From NCBI RefSeq assembly GCF_019578655.1, contig NC_063265.1:14308285-14372284 (forward strand): DNA of 64,000 nt, read 5' to 3'. Every line of letters begins with the position of its first letter. The first letter of the stretch is position 1. The translations under genes and the position numbers were made by a program. Below the pieces are notes generated by a model that worked only from the letters and a program-made list of their open reading frames with translations, did no database searches and was not told the origin of the DNA. This document shows, piece after piece, positions 14,194 through 26,316 of the stretch. Source of the DNA: Ricinus communis. Taxonomy: Eukaryota > Streptophyta > Magnoliopsida > Malpighiales > Euphorbiaceae.

Positions 14194-16212
14194 ATGGCGG
14201 CGGAGGCACCACCACCGGCGAGTCCAGGCGGAGGCAGCCACGAGAGCGGCGGGGGTGGCGACCAAAGCCCTCGCTCCAACTCAAATGTTCGCGAACAAGA
14301 TAGGTATCTCCCGATCGCTAATATTAGTCGCATCATGAAGAAAGCTCTTCCTGCTAATGGTAAGATCGCTAAGGATGCCAAGGAAACTGTTCAGGAATGT
14401 GTTTCTGAGTTCATCAGCTTCATCACCAGCGAGTATGATTTTATTTTATTTTTTTTGCTTTTTTTTTTCTATTAATTATTTTTTCAATTTATTCATTTCT
14501 GATCGGTTTTATTCAATTGATTTTGTAGAGCGAGTGATAAGTGCCAGAGAGAGAAGAGGAAAACAATTAATGGTGACGATTTACTATGGGCCATGGCTAC
14601 ATTAGGTTTTGAGGATTATATTGATCCTCTTAAGATTTACTTGACTCGTTACAGAGAGGTAAGCTCAACTTTTCTTCTTTACCTTTTCTTTTTTTCGACT
14701 TAACATCTTCCTTTTTTTGTTACTAATTTCTTGCTATTGTTTTTATTGGTGGAACTGATGATGATCTAGATGGAGGTATGTTGATTTATTTATTTTATCT
14801 AATTTCATTTTTGTTTCGGTTAAATCAAATTTGAAGACTGTGAACTGTGTAATTTGATAGGGTGACACCAAGGGCTCAGTAAAGGGTGGAGAGACATCTG
14901 TTAAGAAAGATGTTCAGCAGATTACAAATGTCCAGCAGGTCAAAATTCTTGTTTATTTCAATCAAGAGTCTTCCTTATTCCCATTTTTTTGTTTTGCTAG
15001 GGCAAGTTTATGTGCATTATATATCATCTTATATTTGAGGACATTTGGCTGCAGATTTCTCACCAGGGTTCTTTCTCACAAAGTGCTAATTATGCAAATT
15101 CTCAAGTAATTTCTCTTCTCTCTTCTACAGATACACATGTGTACCTTATGTTCATTAGCACGGCAATCATTCTTCATCTATGTCCATTTTATATATATTT
15201 GTATATATATGCGGTTGGTTAAAAATGAGTGTGACTTCAACTCAGCAATTAGGACAACAATTTAGTTCTGTTGTTAAATTTAGTGGTGGTGGTACACATT
15301 TTATCTTGTCATCTTTTCACAAATTTTATGTTGTCTAATCCTTGTTGGTTTTAATACTGTTTGTTTATAGTGTATCAATTTGTCTGTTTATTTCGCAGTC
15401 ACTTGGTTGCTGGACTATGGATGACCACGAAAGGAAATTTATATTTATACTGCATTTGATATGGAAATCTTAGGTCTTTATTGTGCCTCATTATATTATT
15501 TTGTCTTGCATGTGAGGGAATGGGCACTGTAATCATTGTTCTTATCCTTTCTTTTCACTTCCACCAATATTCATTCACCGCCTGGTATTCTGCAACTTCA
15601 CTACAACCATTATCTGTTTTGTATTTTGCTATCTTCACCTGTAGCCTGTACGAGTAAACAGTCACCATTACCACTACACTCACCACCACTAAGGTTATAG
15701 GGTGTGTTAATCAGTTGAATCAAAAAGTGTTGATTCTATGGTATACATTTGATATTTGATTTTAGGTTATTGAACCTTTATACATTTTATATGCAACAAT
15801 TGCCTATACATTGCACAGTAAGTAGGCAATAAATATTTCTGAATTAGCTGGTTTGATTCAGGTGCATGCATTTACATGTCCAAAACTCTCATAGTGATAT
15901 ACATGTACATGTTTCATAGAGTCCGTGTAAGCGATTTAGTTTTTATAATAAGTTATATTATGCTGTTGTAGCTGCCACACCTCTTCTCCTTTTTGTTATT
16001 CGGGAATTATTTATTTATGTAACCTCTTTTCAAATTCTACCTTCTATGTCCTCTCACATTCATGCTTTAATTAGTTCCTTGTAAAGGTAGAATGATTGGG
16101 TTCTTGAAACTGACAGAATTCTTGCCAGACTTCAATTCCTTTCAGTTTTTGGCTCTAATATTTTGTTTCGCAGGTTCAGCATATGATGGTTCCTATGCAA
16201 CATACAGAGTAG
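14194..16212 (+). CDS. NF-YB8/10-like: NF-Y subunit B (NF-YB8/NF-YB10 type), six coding exons including a 6-nt microexon, 180 aa
   Basis: This is a histone-fold subunit of the CCAAT-binding NF-Y complex, which pairs with NF-YC and then NF-YA in the nucleus. Exons: 14194-14432, 14529-14658, 14770-14775, 14861-14938, 15055-15105, 16174-16212. The core at about residues 33-121 carries [40 protein letters not shown] and [20 protein letters not shown], the invariant NF-YB signatures. The third exon is ATGGAG only and supplies Met-Glu between RYRE and GDTKGS, as in the Arabidopsis proteins I remember. The C-terminus [12 protein letters not shown] and the Gly/Ser-rich N-terminus ([12 protein letters not shown]) also match that pair. 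An out-of-frame upstream ORF (14156-14338) overlaps the start. All borders are GT-AG. Whether it is the NF-YB8 or NF-YB10 orthologue is not decided; neighbours favour NF-YB8. Confidence 0.95.
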
Positions 16213-16899
16213 TCATTGGCTCTCCTATCAAGAAATGCCTTCATATAGTCCTACTAAATGTTTCATCCGTGTTTACAACAAATATTGGACCGAAATATAA
16301 ATCCAATGTAACCACTAAATTATGGATAGTTTTGGTTCTCTTGTGAAGATTATTTTCCGTTAATGTTAATGTTTGTATAAATAGGGCATCTTTAGAAGGA
16401 GAATGACTATTTGAAGAAAAATTGTAAATCTTGGAAGGTTCATTTTCCTATTATTTTTAGAGTACGATAGGATCTTTCGTTGCATGATGGATTGATTAGC
16501 AACTACACATGCATTTGTTTATGCACCTTTTGTTCTTTCTTCTTCAAAACTAGTGTGTGCTTAAGGATGAGTAGACCAAAGAACATTTTATTCTTCGTAC
16601 TGCATAATTGATCCATGGTCTTTGTTAGAGGCTTGAAGGTAACTGGTCTCTTGCCAAGTGAATAACACTTCGGTGGTTGTGTGTATGTTATGACAACACT
16701 TTTAATTGAAACTTGAGCTTAGTAAGAGCATTTGAAGAAAAATTCTAACCCGAAGCATTAATTTTATTGTAGAACTAGATACATAGAAAATGGTTTTCTC
16801 TAGTTGCTGAAGCTTTAATACAATTTGCTCAAGTAATATTATCAAGTAACTTTCTCTTTTGCATTTATAAAAGGTTGATGACACAGGCGTGTCTATAAT

Positions 16900-17472
16900 T
16901 TTTTTTTATAAACATTAACGTTTTTTCTCCAACTGAAGGTCTTTTTTCAGTCTTTTTCTCCAAAGGTTTCTGGCTTCGAGGTCTGTCATTATCTCCAATT
17001 ATTTAGCACAATTATATACATCTACAAAAATAACAATGGGCGTCTTTTTATAAAAATCGACGTTTCTTCTCCAATTCAAAGTCTCTTTTTCCAAGTTCTC
17101 CTGCTTCAATTGCTCCCCATTTATTTATAACCTTTTGCACAATTATATGCATACAATAACATTAACATTAACATTAACATCGTTTCTATAAAAATCAATA
17201 TTTTTTCTCTAACTTGAGGTCTTCTGCTTCAAGGTCTGCCACTGCCTCCCATTTATTTATAATCTTTTTCAATTGCACAAGTATATGCAACAACAATAAT
17301 AATAATAATAAGTGCTTTTATAAAAATAAACGTTTCTTCTTCAACTCAAGGTCTTCTTCTGGTCTTTTTCTTCCAAGGTATCCTGTTTCAAGGTCTGCCC
17401 TTTGCCCTATTTGTTTATTATCTTTTTCAATTGCACAATTATATGCATCTACACAAATAATAATAAAATTAC
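16900..17472. repeat. Diverged tandem repeat, about four copies of a 125-160 bp unit
   Basis: Four successive segments (about 16900-17037, 17038-17165, 17181-17310, 17311-17472) share the same ordered blocks. These are ATAAAAATmRACGTTTCTTC-like, an AACTCAAGGTCT-like block, a GCTTCAAGGTCTGCC-like block, CCCATTTATTTATAA, and GCACAATTATATGCAT. Copies differ by substitutions, indels and microsatellite growth (CATTAA and TAA runs). The order of blocks, not just composition, shows tandem duplication. It lies between the NF-YB 3' end and the UPL4 promoter and has no open reading frame of note. Confidence 0.8.
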
Positions 17473-18380
17473 ATACATTTGGTATCATTATACTACAATT
17501 AACATTATTGGAATGAAACTTTTTACTAACAAATGTTACAATTTGGATACATTTTGTTAATATGTTAATTTATTGGGTTTAGTATAATTAGTACGTATTT
17601 TAGCAAATATTAAATCAGTTTTATAAAGAGTTTATTATTGTTATAGACAACTATTAAATTAGTTTTTTTAATGTGTTAGTTAAAAATAGTTTGCTCTACT
17701 TTGGCCACTCGATGTTATGCTCCATAAGAGGAAAACCATCGGAAGGCTTGCCATTCAACAACACTTGATTTGAGCCATTTTCACCTGAGATAGGTCAAAG
17801 AATTTCCTTTGTGCTCGGGTCTAGAAATTTAAATTTTTGATCCTTTTTCAATATATCTGTCACGCTATTTTATAAAGAGGCGTTTGGAATTTTTAATTAT
17901 AAGAAAGTAGTTTGTGCGATAATAAATAAAGATAAAAACAACTTACGTCGTTTTAAAAGACGCGAGAAATTAATAAAAAAGTCAATAAATCATTCACATG
18001 TAATTTGAAATATTTACACTATTTTATTTTCTTTCATAATGCACCAAAAATTTTCTTTTTTTCTATTGAAAAAGGAATTAAATGTATCTAAATAAAATTG
18101 TGTAAAACTATAGGGTGGGTATTGGTACTTTCTCCTAACCAAAATGCATAGGGTAAATAATAATAATCTTGGACTTGGGTAATGGAAGCTTAATTACTGC
18201 TCTTCTATTAAATATTCAATTCAATCCTTTCGTATATATCACTTACAAGAAAATCAAACAAAGGTTTTTGTGTATAACTATAAATATAAATGAAACACAA
18301 AACTGAAGCCCATGGCCTACACATTAACATAACACATCCTCTCCTCTGTTTCCATCATCATATCATCCCCTTGAGAAGAA

Positions 18381-18399
18381 GAGAGAGAGAGAGAGAGAG
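18381..18399 (+). repeat. (GA)n microsatellite in the UPL4 leader
   Basis: About nine and a half GA units lie in the probable 5' UTR exon of UPL4, upstream of the inferred leader intron. GA/CT runs are common in plant leaders and can bind BPC/GAGA factors; no specific role is shown here. Confidence 0.8.
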
Positions 18400-19083
18400 C
18401 ATCAGCAGCAAACATAAAAGAAGAACAAGAAAACAAAACAATCCCTAATATCATAATAAAATAAAATTATAGGTCTTCGACTCTCTCGAAGGCCGATATA
18501 CAACAAATATTAGGTACTTAATTATTCTTCTTGTTATCTCATGTATAATATAAAGTCTTTCAATTTTCAAACCGATCATCATTGTTCTTTTTTCTTTTTG
18601 TTCTTTTCGTTATAGTTTTATATGCATGTGTTTATGGAACTGATTTTTTTTTTTTTTTGTGATAAATCTCTTACAGGCTGATGTAGGAGAGTCATTTTAT
18701 CTTTTTTTTTTTTTTTTTCCTTACTTTTTGTATAAATTTTTCTGAGTTTTCGCTTGGATGGTAACCTTTATATTCTGATGATTATTGGATTGTGGGTTAG
18801 TGGATTAATCAACAATCGTAACTCTTAATTTAATCAGAGTTTTGACCTTTGCAATTGCAACAGTCAACTTTCGTATAGATTCTATTTGGGTAGTTATGGA
18901 ACTAAGGTTCTGGTGCTATGATCAGTTTCATTGCTTGGTTTGATCTCTAGAGACATGCCTTTGTGAATTTTTGAGAATGCGAATGCCATTTTTATGCACT
19001 TTGAACTTGTCTGATGAAAAGTCATGCTCTATAGGGTTGAATATTGCTCTTGATTGAAATTCTAAGACACTGAACAAAAAACA

Positions 19084-22000
19084 ATGGGAAATCGTGGGCA
19101 AAAGCGGACAGAAGTGATTGATGAATTGCCGGCAGATAAGAGGGCTTGTAGTTCATTGGAGTTTAGACCAAGTTCGTCGAACTCATCAATTCAAACTCAC
19201 GTTAATTCCCCAAATTCCACACCTGAAACCCATGAAGCTGATATGGATACTTCATCCTCTGGTTCAGCTTCAAGCCATTCAGAGGAGGAGGAGCATGAGA
19301 GAGATTCAGCTTATGGATCATGTGATTCTGATGATGCAATACCAAGACACAGCAGTTTGCGCAATTTCCAGAGGCATAGATCACTCGGGGATCATGGCAG
19401 ACTGAGGAATGCTTTATCCAATTTGAGCGAGGGGACTGAGCCTTCAGGGCAATTAGCTGCTCTTACAGATTTGTGTGAGGTCCTGTCATTCTGTACTGAC
19501 GATTCTCTTTCAAGTATGATGGCAGACACATTATCCCCAGTTCTTGTTCGGCTTGCAAGGCATGAGAGCAACCCAGATGTTATGTTGTTGGCTATAAGAG
19601 CTTTAACTTATCTATGTGATGCATGTCCTCGAGCGTCTAGTTATCTTGTTAGACATGATGCAGTTCCTGTTCTTTGTGAAAGATTAATGGCCATTGAGTA
19701 CTTAGATGTGGCTGAACAGGTATAATTGGTATTTGGTTAATAGACTTCATCTAATGCAGATTATTTTATTTATGGTTTGTTCATGTGAAGTATACTTTTA
19801 CATTTGATACCATGAGTATAAATGTCTTGCTTTAATGTAGTGCTTGCAAGCATTGGAGAAAATATCTCGGGAACAGCCACTGCCATGCTTACAGGCTGGG
19901 GCAATTATGGCTGTTCTAAGTTTTATAGACTTCTTCTCCACTAGTGTACAAGTAAGTGAATATGCAAGTATATTACTTATATTTTTTTTCTTACAATTTG
20001 CAAGCTTTGGCTGTTTGTGATTGCTTTTTGTGTGAGGTTAAAAGCAAATATCTTAGTGTTTCCTTTTGTCTTTGGTAGAGAGTCTCACTTTCAACAGTGG
20101 TTAATATATGTAAGAAGCTGCCAACTGAATGCCCTTCTCCTTTCATGGAGGCTGTTCCAACATTATGCAATATTTTACAATATGAGGATCGACAGGCATG
20201 AACTATCGGGAGTTATCTTTATCTAGATAAATTTATGAGATATTTCCAAAATTGTTACTTTTGACTTAATTAATGTATTTTCTTGTGTTTATTTTTCAGC
20301 TTGTTGAAAGTGTTGTTATTTGCTTGATGAAAATAGCAGAGCGAGTCAGTCAGTCTTCTGAAATGATGGATGAATTTTGTAAACATGGGCTAATTGATCA
20401 AGCTGCACATCTAATACACTTGAATAGCCGAACCACTCTATCCCAACCGATATACAATGTATGGACATTTATCTCTCTTTTTTTGTTATTATTTTGTTCA
20501 CTTTTTTTTGTGCCTCTAAGGACTTTCATGCTTGTTTCTCTTTTGTCGACAGGGTTTGATTGGCCTACTTGTCAAACTTTCTTCTGGTTCAATTGTTGCT
20601 TTCAGGTCTTTCCATGAGCTTAATATAAGCAGCACTTTGAAGGATATATTAGCTACTTATGATGTCTCTCATGGAATGTCTTCCCTCCATACAGTAGATG
20701 GCCAGAGCAACCAGGTTTACATTTTTTAATACACAGCATTTTCTTACTTTGTTTCTTCTGACGAAGTGCTTATGACATTTTTAGGAAATAAATCAAATAC
20801 ATTAACCATGTCGCTTATGTGTCTATCTAAATGTGTAAAAATGGAGCACAATGAAAGATCAATGGCATCTATTATGAAACTTCTGGATGTGAAATGTTTT
20901 AGAAGCAAAGAAGACCTTTTATGTTGTTTTGATGGCTAGAGACCTTGGTGATTAGACCACTTGATGGACAATTAGAAGTAGTGCATTTTGAGAAAATTGG
21001 CTGTATCCTGACAGCAGTAGAGTTTAGACAAGGATATATTTGTTTATCTGTTAATGCCTTCATTTTGAGTTCGTAATTAAGTGCAATATGATACTGCTGC
21101 TACTTCATCAATTACTTCTCCTTCAAATGAAATTTAAGTTTTTACGTATCTTGTAAATTGAATTGTGGATTTAATTTTATTAGAATGAAGGAATTTAACC
21201 TATGCTATTCCCCTAGGTAAATGAAGTTCTGAAGTTGCTAAATGAGCTTCTGCCTCAAGTAGTAAAGGATCAAGATGTTCAACAAGAAGCGTCAGATAAA
21301 GAATCATTTTTAGTTAATCACCCTGATCTTTTGCTCAAGTTTGGGTCTGATATACTACCTATGTTGGTCCAGGTTGGTTATATGATACATAGCACCATAT
21401 TGTCCTTTATGGAATCTTTTCATTGCTCTGTGATTTTTCATGCTCTCCTCAAACAGGTTGTTAATTCTGGTGCAAATATATATGTTTGCTATGGCTGCCT
21501 ATCTGTTATCAAAAAGTTGGTTAGTTTCAGCAAATCTGACATGCTTGTTGAATTACTTAAGACTGCAAACATTTCAAGGTTAACTGGACCTTCTCATCTT
21601 TAATTAGCAAGAATTGTATGTGTTTCAGTAAAGCTAATTAAGTTCTGGTATAATGTGGCAGTTTCTTGGCTGGTGTTTTTACACGGAAGGATCACCATGT
21701 GCTAATATTGGCACTGCAAATTGCTGAGGTTATATTGCAGAGATTCTCAGATGTTTTTTTGAACTCTTTCATTAAGGAGGGTGTGTTTTTTGCCATTGAT
21801 GCCCTTATGACGCCAGAAAAATGTTCGCATTCAATGTTCCTATCGTGTAATGGCATCCAGCTACCACCTGAGTCCAGTCAAAAGCTTGCTTCAAAGGCTG
21901 TCCTAAAATGCTTATGCTATGCATTTGATACTGGTCAGTCTCCGATATCCTTAGAAACAGCAGCATGCAAGATTGAAAAGGATAGTGTTCAAAGTCTTGC

Positions 22001-25000
22001 AGAGCATATAAGTGTCACTTACTTTGCTCCAGAACTCTGCAACTCTGAGAATGGATTGACAGATATCCTTCAAAAGCTCAGAGCTCTTTCTGCTTCATTG
22101 GGTGATCTGATGAATATGCCTGTAGCTGTTGATGCTTCCAGCCAAGATGAGGAAAAGTTTGATTGCTTATTACGTCAAATCATGGAAACACTTAATGGAA
22201 GAGAAACTGTTTCCACTTTTGAATTTATTGAAAGTGGAATCGTGAAATCATTAGTAAATTACATATCAAATGGTCAATATCTAAGAGAAAAGGTAGAACT
22301 TCATGATAGGCGTGCCCATTATCATGCTGTAGAAAAAAGATTTCAGGTGTTTGCTAGGCTCTTTTCGTCTTATTCAAGCCTTGCTGGAGAGTTGCCTGTG
22401 TCAGTTTTAGTAAGAAAATTGCAAAGTGCATTATCTTCTCTGGAAAATTTCCCTGTTATTTTGACCCATTTGTCCAAGCAAAGAAACTGGTTTGCTACTG
22501 TTCCTAATGGACATTGCATCTCTCACCCATGCCTGAAAGTTCGTTTCTTGAGGGGAGAAGGGGAGACATGCCTTTCTGACTACTCTGATGATGCTATCAC
22601 TGTTGACCCTTTTTCTTCCTTGGATGCTGTTGAAGGATTTTTGTTGCCTAGAGTTAGAATAGAAAGAACCAAAGAAACAGAAATAGCTGCGCAGGTGGTG
22701 GATCCGATTGAAAGTGTATCTTTTCAAATTCCTTCAAATGTGAACTCTGGCCAAGATGAAGTTTCAGGTCCTCGGCAACCTGGCAGCATGTCTACCGATT
22801 TGCCTGAGATAAAGGTCGTTCTTAATGGAGTTATGGATAAATGAGTCCTCTGACATGCATTTTCTCAATCCACCTTTACCTTCTTCTGCTCCTTTTCTTT
22901 TATGAATAGTTATGCAATCCTTTGGGGGTTATTTTGCTTTTCATTTTTGCAGGAAGATGAGGCTAATTTATCAGTGTCATCACTGGAGCAAGCAGGAAAT
23001 TTTCAGAAGGGAAATCCTGGTGAAAAACCATCTTCAAGTGATACCAACATTGTAAGTAGATCCCTCTTCAACTAATTGATTTCAAATTGCTTTATTGTAT
23101 TTTTCCTATTGTATTTCTGTCATCTCAACTTGTCCATGGTTGCTCACTATTTCTGCAATTGGCCAAAAAGTGAAAATAAAAGAACAAGCAAATTTATAGT
23201 CTTTAAACTGCTAGTGACATTAGTATTTTTGGCTTCTCTGGAGCAGGTAGTGCAATTTCCTCCTGGGGCAGACATCAGCAGAAAAAGTCAACATCGTTCA
23301 TCCTCTAGCAAAGAATATACTTCACCAAAATTGGCATTTTATCTAGAAGGAAAAGAGTTGGACCGGACTTTGACATTGTATCAGGCGATTATCCAGCAGA
23401 AAATTAAGGCTGACCATGAAATTAATACTGGAGCAAAGCTGTGGTGTCGAGTGTACACACTCACCTATAGAATAGCTGCTGAATGTAAAGATGATAATCC
23501 TGAAGAATGTCATAATTTAGCTCAAAATTCCTCTGTCTCGGATATGATTGAGGCTTCTATGCACTGCGGTTCTTTTTTCACCAGCATATTTAATCGTGAA
23601 CTTGCTTCGAACTTGGATAAGTCAAGTCCTACTTATGATGTATTATTCATGCTTAAAAGTTTAGAAGGCTTGAACAGGTTTACATTTCACCTAATGTCTC
23701 GTGAAAGAATACATGCATTTTCTGCGGGGCTAATTGATAACTTGGATAATTTAGAAGTAGCAGTTCATTCAGTCTCACAGAATGAGTTTGTGAGCAGTAA
23801 GTTAACAGAGAAACTGGAACAGCAGATGCGAGACTCTTTTGCTGCCGTAGGTGGCATGCCATTGTGGTGCAGTCAGCTTATGGCTTCATGCCCCTTTTTG
23901 TTTAGTTTTGAGGCAAGATGTAAATACTTCCGGCTGTCAGCATTTGGCACTCAGCAAATTCAGCCAGAGTCACCAGCGCTTAATAATTCAGGAGTTCGGA
24001 CCAATTCAGGCAGTCTGCCACGTAAGAAGTTTGTTGTTTGGCGTGACCGGATTATGGAGTCTGCTTCCCAGATGATGGACCTTTATGCTGGTGTTAAAGT
24101 GCCCATTGAAGTGGTATACAATGAAGAAGTTGGAAGTGGTCTTGGTCCAACACTGGAATTTTATACCCTGGTCAGTCATGAGTTTCAGAAGTCTGGCCTT
24201 GGCATATGGAGAGATGATAGTAGTTTATTTGCAGACCGGAAAGATTTACATACCGAGGATGCTGGAATTGTGATGTCTCCTTTTGGCCTTTTTCCTTGCC
24301 CCTGGTCATCAACATTAGATACATCTGATGGAATACAGTTTTCTGAAGTTATAAAGAAGTTTTTCCTAATGGGTCAACTGGTAGCAAAGGCTCTTCAAGA
24401 TGGAAGAGTCTTGGATCTGCCATTCTCCAAAGCCTTCTATAAGCTCATTCTTCAGCAGGTCTTTTTCCACTTCTTAACTGACCATATTAATGGCCTTTCG
24501 TGCGACTTTTCATCAACTAATGATTCTGGGCATCCCTGACTACTAATATTTTCTTCTCTCCTTTTGTTGTGCAGGAACTTAATCTGTACGACATTCAGTC
24601 ATTCGATCCTGGGCTGGGAAAGACACTGATAGAGTTTCAGGCTGTGGTTAATAGGAAAAAGTTTTTGGGATTAGCTTTAGGAGAAAACTCATGTTCTAAC
24701 TTTGATGCATACTTTCGGAATACCAGAATTGAGGATCTCTTTCTTGACTTTACTCTTCCTGGGTATCCTGATTACATTCTACACCAAGATTGCAAAATGG
24801 CAAGTCCTCCTGAATGTAATATGATCTTATTTATCATGAATGATTAATTGGTAATGTACAAACTCATGGCTCTTTGTTAATGCTATCTATTTAGGTAAAT
24901 ATGGATAATTTAGAAGAGTATATTTCTCTGGTTGTGGATGCTACTATAAATGCTGGAATTTCCAGACAAGTTGAAGCTTTCAAGTCGGGATTTAATCAGG

Positions 25001-26316
25001 TTTTGTTCCATAACATTTTTTTCTTTTTTGGTTAAGTAAACAAATTATGTACAAGTGGAAGGATCTTGAAGAGAATGGAGATTGCATGATTTAATCCCTT
25101 TCCTTAATGTGTGGCAAGTGTAATACTTGATATAAGAACTAAATTGGATTCATCGAGTTCTTTGAATTTTCCTATTTTAGAGTGTGAAGGAACTGACTGA
25201 CTACTGGTTGTTGATTGGTCTATTTCCTCTTTTTAATTTTTTTTTCTATGCTTTCTTTTTTACTAATTTATTTTCCTAAAGGCGGTGGTTTGGTCATGAT
25301 TTAACATTTTCAGTTTCCCTCATTAATTGACATGATACTTCCCTGAAATCGTTTAAGTATTTAATAATGTTTTTATCTCCTTTATCATGATTATCTGTGT
25401 GATTTCAATTGTTCTGTTTACTCAGAAAAATTACAGTAAATAATATGTTCATCAGTTGTTTCATTTTTTTGTTTTTCTTTGATTTTTCAGGTTTTTCCAA
25501 TTAAGCATCTTCAGGTTTTCACTGTGGAAGAACTGGAGCGATTGCTATGTGGCGAACATGATTTTTGGGTTGTATGTATAATTGTTTGATTGATCATGCT
25601 ATACTCTTGAATCTTAATTTCCTTTCTAAGAAGTGATATGATCTTTGTTTATTTGTTTATGTTAAAACAGTATAATGAGCTTTTCGATCATATCAAGTTT
25701 GATCATGGATACACTGCTAGCAGTCCTCCTATCACTAATGTTGGTTCTCTTTATCATATACCCACATACACATCACTGTTAGCTTTGGCTTTCAATGTAC
25801 TTGTTTGTAGACCTTGAAAATTGCTTGCTCACTTGCTTTGCAAATTGTAGTTACTGGAAATCATGCAAGGGTTTAATCAAGAAGAGCAGCGAGCATTTCT
25901 GCAATTTGTAACTGGGGCACCTCGGCTTCCTCCAGGAGGTCTGGCATCTTTGAATCCAAAATTGACAATTGTCCGGAAGGTTTGTGGCAATATACATCTC
26001 TTTCCTGCTCCTATTTTCTCCTAGGTTTTATTCTAAGTTAATATTGAAGTAATCTTTTATCTCTTGCTGTTATTACAGCATTGTAGCAACTGCGTGGATG
26101 CAGACCTACCTAGCGTGATGACCTGTGCCAATTATCTGAAGTTGCCACCTTACTCTTCAAAAGTAACCTTGATTGCCCTTCTTAGCATGGATTTGTCTTT
26201 CCCCCAATATGTATATGAATGGGACATTTTAAATGGTTGTGCAAATGCAGGAAAAAATGAAAGAGAAGCTTTTATATGCCATAACAGAAGGACAAGGCTC
26301 ATTCCACCTTTCATAG
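19084..26316 (+). CDS. UPL4: HECT-type E3 ubiquitin ligase UPL4, 17 coding exons, 1561 aa
   Basis: This E3 ligase accepts ubiquitin on a HECT cysteine and passes it to substrates; it belongs to the plant UPL3/UPL4 (TRIP12-like) group. Exons: 19084-19719, 19841-19951, 20079-20195, 20300-20458, 20553-20714, 21217-21372, 21457-21578, 21662-22814, 22953-23051, 23247-24458, 24575-24799, 24895-24999, 25491-25571, 25671-25739, 25851-25979, 26079-26162, 26251-26316. The N-terminus [20 protein letters not shown] is followed by an acidic Ser-rich tract and armadillo-type repeats (about 100-700). The C-terminal HECT domain includes [20 protein letters not shown] and ends [20 protein letters not shown], with catalytic Cys near residue 1528, 33 residues from the end, as expected. 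Two introns (after 20195 and after 24799) begin with GC rather than GT and are required for the frame. Length is slightly above the Arabidopsis protein. Confidence 0.95.

Larger units (their letters stand above)
16213..19083. other. NF-YB 3' UTR, repeat-bearing spacer, and UPL4 promoter and leader
   Basis: No intact gene is visible. The stretch holds a possible short inverted repeat pair (around 16358-16384 and 16906-16920), the tandem array at 16900-17472, and a 28-codon exon-like frame on the minus strand near 17696-17785. From about 18.3 kb it is the UPL4 leader, with a (GA)n run at 18381-18399. A leader intron is inferred at 18514-19034: GT at 18514, polypyrimidine DNA, AG at 19034. It ends about 50 bases before the ATG. 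Confidence 0.6.

Noticed and set aside
22431..22727. 98-codon minus-strand ORF
   Set aside because: It lies inside UPL4 exon 8 on the opposite strand and is a shadow of it.
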